9,209 nt of DNA from JACVRX01 sp035697245 (GTDB taxonomy: Bacteria > Actinomycetota > Actinomycetes > Jiangellales > Jiangellaceae). Shown piece by piece: positions 5,346-9,209 of the stretch (positions are counted from its first letter, which is position 1; every line of letters starts with the position of its first letter). The notes beneath the pieces were generated by a model that did not search any database, was not told the DNA's origin, and saw nothing but the letters and a program-made list of their open reading frames with translations. The stretch spans positions 1 to 9,209 of the forward strand of contig DASSDH010000165.1 in NCBI GenBank assembly GCA_035697245.1, given 5' to 3'. Both the position numbers and the translations under genes were made by a program.

Positions 5346-6355
5346 CAGTGATGGGGCTGCGGCCGGAAGTCGGCAAACGCGTCGTCCAGGTAGTAGGGCA
5401 CGGTGACACCTCCCGGCGGGACGATGCGGTCGATGTCGTCGAGCACCTGTGGGTCCAGCGCCACGTCCAGCGCCGCCAGCTGCGCCGTGAGCTGCTCAAC
5501 GTTGCGTGGCCCCATGATGATGCTCGCCACGCCTGGACGCTGCAAGGTCCAGGCGAGGCTGAGGGCGGTGAGGGAGACGCCGTTCCGTTTCGCACATTCA
5601 GCCAAGGCCACAACCGCCGCGGTGGCGGCGGACGTGAAGTGCTTGGCGCCCCAGTCGTCGGTCGGCGACAGGCGTCCACCCGATGTCGCGCCGGCGTCGA
5701 GGTACTTGCCGGTCAGGAGGCCTCCGGCAAGAGGGGACCACACGGTGATTGCGGTTCCGTGCGTGAGCGCGGCCGGCACCAGCTCGCGTTCTGCACGTCG
5801 GTCAAGGAGGTGATAGGCGGCCTGCTCGACGACCGGCCGGTTTAGCCCAAGGTCGTGTGCACACCACAGGGTCTCCACGAGCTGCCACCCGGCGAAGCCC
5901 GATGTGCCGATGTACCGGATCTTCCCGGCATGGACCAGATCGTCGAGCGCCCGGAGTGTTTCGTCAATGGCGGTCTGGGTGGACGGCCGGTGGATGTAGT
6001 AAATGTCAAGGTGGTCGGTGTTCAGCCGGCGAAGGCTTGCTTCGCAGGCGGCAATGACCGCGCGGCGCGATGTGCCTCCTGAGTTCGGATCATCCTCATC
6101 GATCGGAACGTAGAACTTCGTCGCCAGCACGAGCCGGTCGCGCTTTGGCCCGATGAGACGTCCGACGATCTGCTCGCTCAGCCCGCCCGCGTAGATGTTG
6201 GCCGTGTCCACGACGTTGATGCCGGCATCCATGGCCAGATCGAACAGGCGCGTGGCCTCCCCTTCGCTTGTCTTGCTGCCAAACTCCATCGAGCCGAGCG
6301 TGAACGGGCTGACCATCAGACCGGTTCGCCCGAGGGGCCGTTTGGCCATGTTCAT
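5342..6355 (-). CDS. Aldo/keto reductase
   Basis: This is a TIM-barrel NADPH-dependent aldo/keto reductase of 337 residues from the chosen start. It opens MNMAKRPLGRTGLMVSPFTL, the usual first strand. The catalytic tetrad is present: D50 and Y55 (NVVDTANIYAGG), K80 (LATKFYV) and H122 (YYIHRPS). Mid-protein motifs (GKIRYIGTSGF, ITVWSPLAGGLLTGKY) and the cofactor-end motif (ASIIMGPRNVEQL) also fit. It reduces carbonyls with NADPH; the substrate is not predictable. It resembles the YajO/YhdN-type bacterial branch rather than ion-channel beta subunits. The frame is open to a GTG at 6367, but GGGG (6362-6365) is spaced six bases from the ATG at 6355, so that start is preferred; ATGs at 6361 and 6349 are alternatives. 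It is followed by the coupled F420-reductase-like gene. Confidence 0.93.
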   Translation of the reverse strand: MNMAKRPLGRTGLMVSPFTLGSMEFGSKTSEGEATRLFDLAMDAGINVVDTANIYAGGLSEQIVGRLIGPKRDRLVLATKFYVPIDEDDPNSGGTSRRAVIAACEASLRRLNTDHLDIYYIHRPSTQTAIDETLRALDDLVHAGKIRYIGTSGFAGWQLVETLWCAHDLGLNRPVVEQAAYHLLDRRAERELVPAALTHGTAITVWSPLAGGLLTGKYLDAGATSGGRLSPTDDWGAKHFTSAATAAVVALAECAKRNGVSLTALSLAWTLQRPGVASIIMGPRNVEQLTAQLAALDVALDPQVLDDIDRIVPPGGVTVPYYLDDAFADFRPQPHHW

Positions 6356-6361
6356 GAGCAT

Positions 6362-6365
6362 CCCC
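6362..6365 (-). promoter_or_regulatory. Ribosome binding site deciding the aldo/keto reductase start
   Basis: GGGG is the only purine run before the cluster of four in-frame candidate start codons (6367, 6361, 6355, 6349). Its 6-base spacing points to the ATG at 6355. Confidence 0.4.
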
Positions 6366-6384
6366 ACAGATAGCCGATGCCCCG

Positions 6385-6409
6385 AGTATGAGCCAGTCGG
6401 CCTTGGCCG
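6385..6409 (-). promoter_or_regulatory. Candidate promoter and operator of the aldo/keto reductase operon
   Basis: CATACT (minus strand, 6385-6390) is a near-consensus -10 box about 30 bases before the chosen start. The perfect palindrome CGGCC-TT-GGCCG (6398-6409) lies in the spacer just upstream, where a bound repressor would block RNA polymerase. No strong -35 is seen. Confidence 0.35.
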
Positions 6410-6440
6410 GCGCGTCCGCGCCCTTCGGCAGCGCGGCCAG

Positions 6441-6462
6441 CCGGATATCGTCCCGGATATCG
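6441..6462. repeat. Tandem 10-bp repeat in the divergent promoter region
   Basis: CCGGATATCG occurs twice, exactly, at 6441-6450 and 6453-6462, with two bases between (12-bp period). Each copy carries a GATATC palindrome. It is between the divergent aldo/keto reductase and LLM genes, 41 bp before the LLM start, and could be a regulator site. Confidence 0.55.
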
Positions 6463-6502
6463 GCGCAACGTTCGATCAGGAGAGATTAGAGGGATTGAGT
6501 CC

Positions 6503-7465
6503 ATGTCGATATCACACCGCCGGCTCCGGTTCGCGGTCGTGAATGAGATCCTCCCGGACCGCCGAGGGTGGCTTGATCACATCCGCCGTATCGAGCAGTC
6601 GGGGGTCGACACGGTCCTGATCCGTGACCACATCGCCGCTGGGCCATTCGGGCCGCAACTGGCGCCGCTGGCAATGGCAGCAACAGCGGCAGCGCACACC
6701 ACCCGGCTGCGGGTGGGAACCATGGTGCTCAGCAACGACTACCGGCACCCGGCGCTCGTCGCGCATGAAGCAGCAACGATCGACTGGCTGTCAGGCGGCC
6801 GGCTCGAACTCGGCCTCGGCGCCGGTTGGCTGCGCGGCGAGTACGACCAGATGGGCATTTCTTTTGACGCTGCGCGGACGCGCATCGGCCGGTTGGAGGA
6901 AGCCGCCCAGGTCATCGCTGCCCTCCTAGCGGGCGAGACCGTCACCCTGCACGGCACCCACTACACCATCGACTCGCTTCACCTACCGATCATGCCGATC
7001 CAGCAGCCGCGCCCGCCGCTGGTGATCGGCGGCGGCGGGCCGAAGATGCTCGCCCTCGCGGCCCGCCGTGCCGACATCGTCGGCATCCTGCCCGCACCCA
7101 TCCGCGGTGACGACGACACGGACGACGCCGCCGACCGCAGTCCGGCCGCCCTGGACGCGAAGCTTGACATCCTCAAGACCGCCGCGGGAGAGCGATTCCA
7201 GGAACTGGAACTGAGCACCTTCGCAACATTCGTCCTCACCAGCCAACGGCGCCGCGACACCGAAACGCTCATCGGCCAGCGAGGCTGGACCGGGACCACC
7301 TGCGAGGAGGTGTGGGCCATGCCGTCGGTCTTCATTGGATCACCCGGGCAGATCCACGAGGATCTGCAGGCGCGCCAGAGCCGGTACGGGCTCTCCTATT
7401 TCGTCACCTCCGACCGCGACCTTGATCACCTGGCCCGAATTATCGAACACAGTCCCCCGGAATGA
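6503..7465 (+). CDS. LLM-class F420-dependent oxidoreductase
   Basis: This 320-residue TIM-barrel protein belongs to the luciferase-like monooxygenase superfamily. After the ATG, RRLRFAVVNEILP forms strand 1. GVDTVLIRDHIAAGPFGPQL (substrate/cofactor-end region) is followed by TTRLRVGTMVLSNDYRHPAL, the signature of actinobacterial F420-binding members. SGGRLELGLGAGW and YDQMGI are the conserved loop segments, with RIGRLEEA after them; RPPLVIGGGGPKMLALAARRADIVG is the phosphate-binding end. It resembles the TIGR03621 (MSMEG_2516) subfamily. Such enzymes transfer hydride between F420H2 and an organic substrate; FMN use cannot be excluded. The start has GAGGGA (about 9 bases upstream). The gene is divergent from the aldo/keto reductase operon and convergent with the FAD monooxygenase, 22 bp apart. 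Confidence 0.92.
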   Translation: MSISHRRLRFAVVNEILPDRRGWLDHIRRIEQSGVDTVLIRDHIAAGPFGPQLAPLAMAATAAAHTTRLRVGTMVLSNDYRHPALVAHEAATIDWLSGGRLELGLGAGWLRGEYDQMGISFDAARTRIGRLEEAAQVIAALLAGETVTLHGTHYTIDSLHLPIMPIQQPRPPLVIGGGGPKMLALAARRADIVGILPAPIRGDDDTDDAADRSPAALDAKLDILKTAAGERFQELELSTFATFVLTSQRRRDTETLIGQRGWTGTTCEEVWAMPSVFIGSPGQIHEDLQARQSRYGLSYFVTSDRDLDHLARIIEHSPPE

Positions 7466-7487
7466 GAGGGCTGGGCACCGTGGCCAA

Positions 7488-8735
7488 CTAGGGCGGGCCG
7501 TCGGCCGACGCTCCGCCCTGCTGGCGAGCATCACGGGCGGGGGTAGCTGTCAACAGCGAGAGCAAGCGGTAGAGCTCGACCGGATTTTCCTGTTGCGCCA
7601 TCCTGGACAGCCGAGCCGCCGTCGTGGGAAGCCGACCTGCGAGTCGCAGAGCGGCATCTCTGACCCACTGCTTCGTCTTGCCACCGACGCCCGACAGCCT
7701 CGCCAGCCGGTCGGCCTGGTTCTGGACCTGCTGCACGCGCTGCTTACGGCGAGCCTCATAACGAGCCAGACCGCGGGGCACCGTGCCGGTCGATTCAGCC
7801 GCGAGCTCGATAGTCAATACAGCCGCATCGACCAGAGCACTGTTCGCACCCTGCCCCAGGGTCGGGGCCATGGCGTGCGCGGCATCGCCGAGTAGCACCA
7901 GCCGACCGTCGGACCAGCGATCGCAGTCGACCCGAATCACCTCGTTGACGAGGAGCTGGTCGAACGACGTCAGGTGGCCAAGGACCGGCGCGGCCAGAGG
8001 AAGTGCGTCCGTCCACAATGTGCAGAAAGTCGCCAGGTCTCGTTCGGCGACTGCTGCCGCGACCGGTGCAGCGTCGGCGGCGGCATAGAAGTACGTGCTC
8101 CCGTCGCCCATCGGAGCGCCGCCGAATAGACCGAGCGGCGTCCAATACTCACCTTCCAGGCCTGCGGCCGCCGCATCCACGAGCCCGCGCAGATAGACGG
8201 CGCCGGTAGAACGGACCTGAGAGCCGAAGTCCCCGCCGGCCCGAACGGTGGAACCCACGCCGTCGGCGCCGACGACCAGATCAGCTTCGATCGAGCTGGT
8301 ACCAGCAGCGGATCGAACCTCGACGCGGCCGTCCGGGCGGGCTGACGTCACTTCGGCCCCGAAGCGAACATCAATGTCGGGGCGCGCCATTACAGCACCG
8401 ACGAGCACATCCATGAGCCGGCTGCGGCGCAGCGCGAGAACGTGACCGAAGCCGGGACCGTAGTCGCGGACAGCGACCGTGCTGATTGGTCTGCCGCTCG
8501 CGGACCGGACGACTCCGCCCGACATGCGGTGTCCGCTGGCGTTCAACTCCTCAGCAAGCGTCAAGCTGCCGAGGACGGCGAGGCCATTGGGCTGGAGCAG
8601 GATCCCGGCGCCCACCGCGGCCGGTTCCGTTACCCGCTCCAACAGGGTGACCGACGCTCCTATCTCCGCGAGCAGCAGGGCGGTCGACGTTCCGCCGACC
8701 GCCCCGCCGACCACGACGACGTCTGCACCCTTCAT
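7488..8735 (-). CDS. FAD-dependent group A monooxygenase (PHBH fold)
   Basis: This flavoprotein has 415 residues. The N-terminal beta-alpha-beta motif GGAVGG (10-15) with E33 (LLERV) binds FAD adenosine; a DG motif, VVGADGVGSTVR (154-165), and a GD motif, LLGDAAHAMAPTLGQGANSA (281-300), complete the three fingerprints of the p-hydroxybenzoate hydroxylase/UbiH type. These enzymes use NAD(P)H and O2 to hydroxylate or epoxidise aromatic or polyketide substrates, or in some cases oxidise antibiotics. No C-terminal thioredoxin-like domain is visible; the tail beyond about 320 is arginine/glutamine-rich helix. The substrate is unknown. The frame extends upstream to 8819, but the ATG at 8735 starts right before the FAD motif and overlaps the stop of the upstream membrane protein gene by four bases (ATGA), so the two are translationally coupled. 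Confidence 0.92.
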   Translation of the reverse strand: MKGADVVVVGGAVGGTSTALLLAEIGASVTLLERVTEPAAVGAGILLQPNGLAVLGSLTLAEELNASGHRMSGGVVRSASGRPISTVAVRDYGPGFGHVLALRRSRLMDVLVGAVMARPDIDVRFGAEVTSARPDGRVEVRSAAGTSSIEADLVVGADGVGSTVRAGGDFGSQVRSTGAVYLRGLVDAAAAGLEGEYWTPLGLFGGAPMGDGSTYFYAAADAAPVAAAVAERDLATFCTLWTDALPLAAPVLGHLTSFDQLLVNEVIRVDCDRWSDGRLVLLGDAAHAMAPTLGQGANSALVDAAVLTIELAAESTGTVPRGLARYEARRKQRVQQVQNQADRLARLSGVGGKTKQWVRDAALRLAGRLPTTAARLSRMAQQENPVELYRLLSLLTATPARDARQQGGASADGPP

Positions 8736-9209
8736 CGTCTGCGCAGACCCCACACCGAGAGAATGATCCCGACGAAGAGCGACAGGCAACCGACCGCCAG
8801 GGCGCCAAAGGTGATCCACGTGATGATGGGCAGCGTGGCGCCCACCTCAACCTCCGCCGACACGCTGGCCGAGCCGTCGGCGTTCATGATGACCACCGAC
8901 CAGTCACCGGCTGGAATCTCGGTATCCAGAGTCTGGGTCCCAGTCCCACTGACGGACCCAGCCCAGAACGTCTGCGCCGTTGGCGGCTCTGCTGGTGCGC
9001 CGCCCGGGTGGGATTCGTATTCAACGGCAAACGGCGAGACCTCGATGTCCCTGACCTCGTCGTGTCCCACGCCGTCCAAGTAGGCAGCCACGTCATCAGC
9101 GGGGCCGATCCCGATGAACAGCGGGTTCCCGGAGGTACCCAATCCACTGATGCGAACATCGCCGAGCAAGTCCCGCGCATAGAGCACGTCCGGACCGGCT
9201 CCACTGAAC
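8732..9209 (-). CDS. Membrane protein of unknown function (5' end outside window)
   Basis: The frame is open to the right edge, so only the C-terminal 158 or so residues are seen; a GTG at 9187 is internal rather than a proven start. The visible part is an extracytoplasmic-looking beta-rich domain: NPLFIGIGPADDVAAYLDGV, then EVRDIEVSPFAVEY, a proline-rich GGAPAEPP stretch, and TFWAGSVSGTGTQTL with GDWSVVIMNADGSASV. One hydrophobic transmembrane helix follows near the end and the protein closes with GLRRR, suggesting a cytoplasmic C-terminus. It resembles conserved uncharacterised actinobacterial membrane proteins. It overlaps the FAD monooxygenase start by four bases (ATGA). Why a surface-anchored protein is coupled to a cytoplasmic flavoenzyme is unclear; the coupling may be incidental. 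Confidence 0.78.
   Translation of the reverse strand, partial: FSGAGPDVLYARDLLGDVRISGLGTSGNPLFIGIGPADDVAAYLDGVGHDEVRDIEVSPFAVEYESHPGGAPAEPPTAQTFWAGSVSGTGTQTLDTEIPAGDWSVVIMNADGSASVSAEVEVGATLPIITWITFGALAVGCLSLFVGIILSVWGLRRR

Overview
The window looks like chromosomal DNA from a high-GC actinobacterium, probably a filamentous or Pseudonocardia/Micromonospora/Streptomyces-like soil organism. The evidence is strong G/C preference at third codon positions, GTG starts, promoters with TANNNT-type -10 boxes, a short actinobacterial CspA, a group II truncated haemoglobin of the type common in Streptomyces, and coenzyme F420-type oxidoreductases. No rRNA, tRNA, CRISPR array or insertion sequence is visible.

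Left part (1-2707): the window opens inside an ArsR-family repressor (minus strand, cut by the edge) that appears to be transcribed as a leaderless mRNA. After a 365-bp gap holding only inverted repeats comes a small ferredoxin-fold-like protein of unknown role (567-854, minus). It is divergent from a 354-residue LuxR-type regulator (996-2060, plus). A 647-bp stretch without a convincing gene follows (2061-2707). It holds imperfect repeats and a perfect 8-bp stem placed where two convergent transcripts would end.

Middle part (2708-4645): an atypical short-chain dehydrogenase/NAD(P)-binding protein (minus) lies downstream of the cold-shock gene cspA (minus), and a hairpin separates the two. 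cspA has a long structured 5' leader with two tandem hairpins and an extended -10 promoter. It is divergent from a truncated haemoglobin gene (plus).

Right part (4646-9209): a two-gene minus-strand operon, aldo/keto reductase followed by a 4-bp-overlapping NADPH:F420-reductase-like gene, is divergent from an F420-type LLM-class oxidoreductase. The shared promoter region carries a tandem 10-bp repeat and a palindrome, so the three may form one redox module: the reductase-like protein could make reduced F420 from NADPH and the LLM enzyme could use it. Next, convergent to the LLM gene, is a group A FAD monooxygenase translationally coupled (ATGA overlap) to a membrane protein gene that runs off the right edge.

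I did not find a clearly unprecedented system. The most interesting signals are regulatory: the cspA leader, the leaderless regulator starts, and the repeat-bearing F420 divergent promoter.
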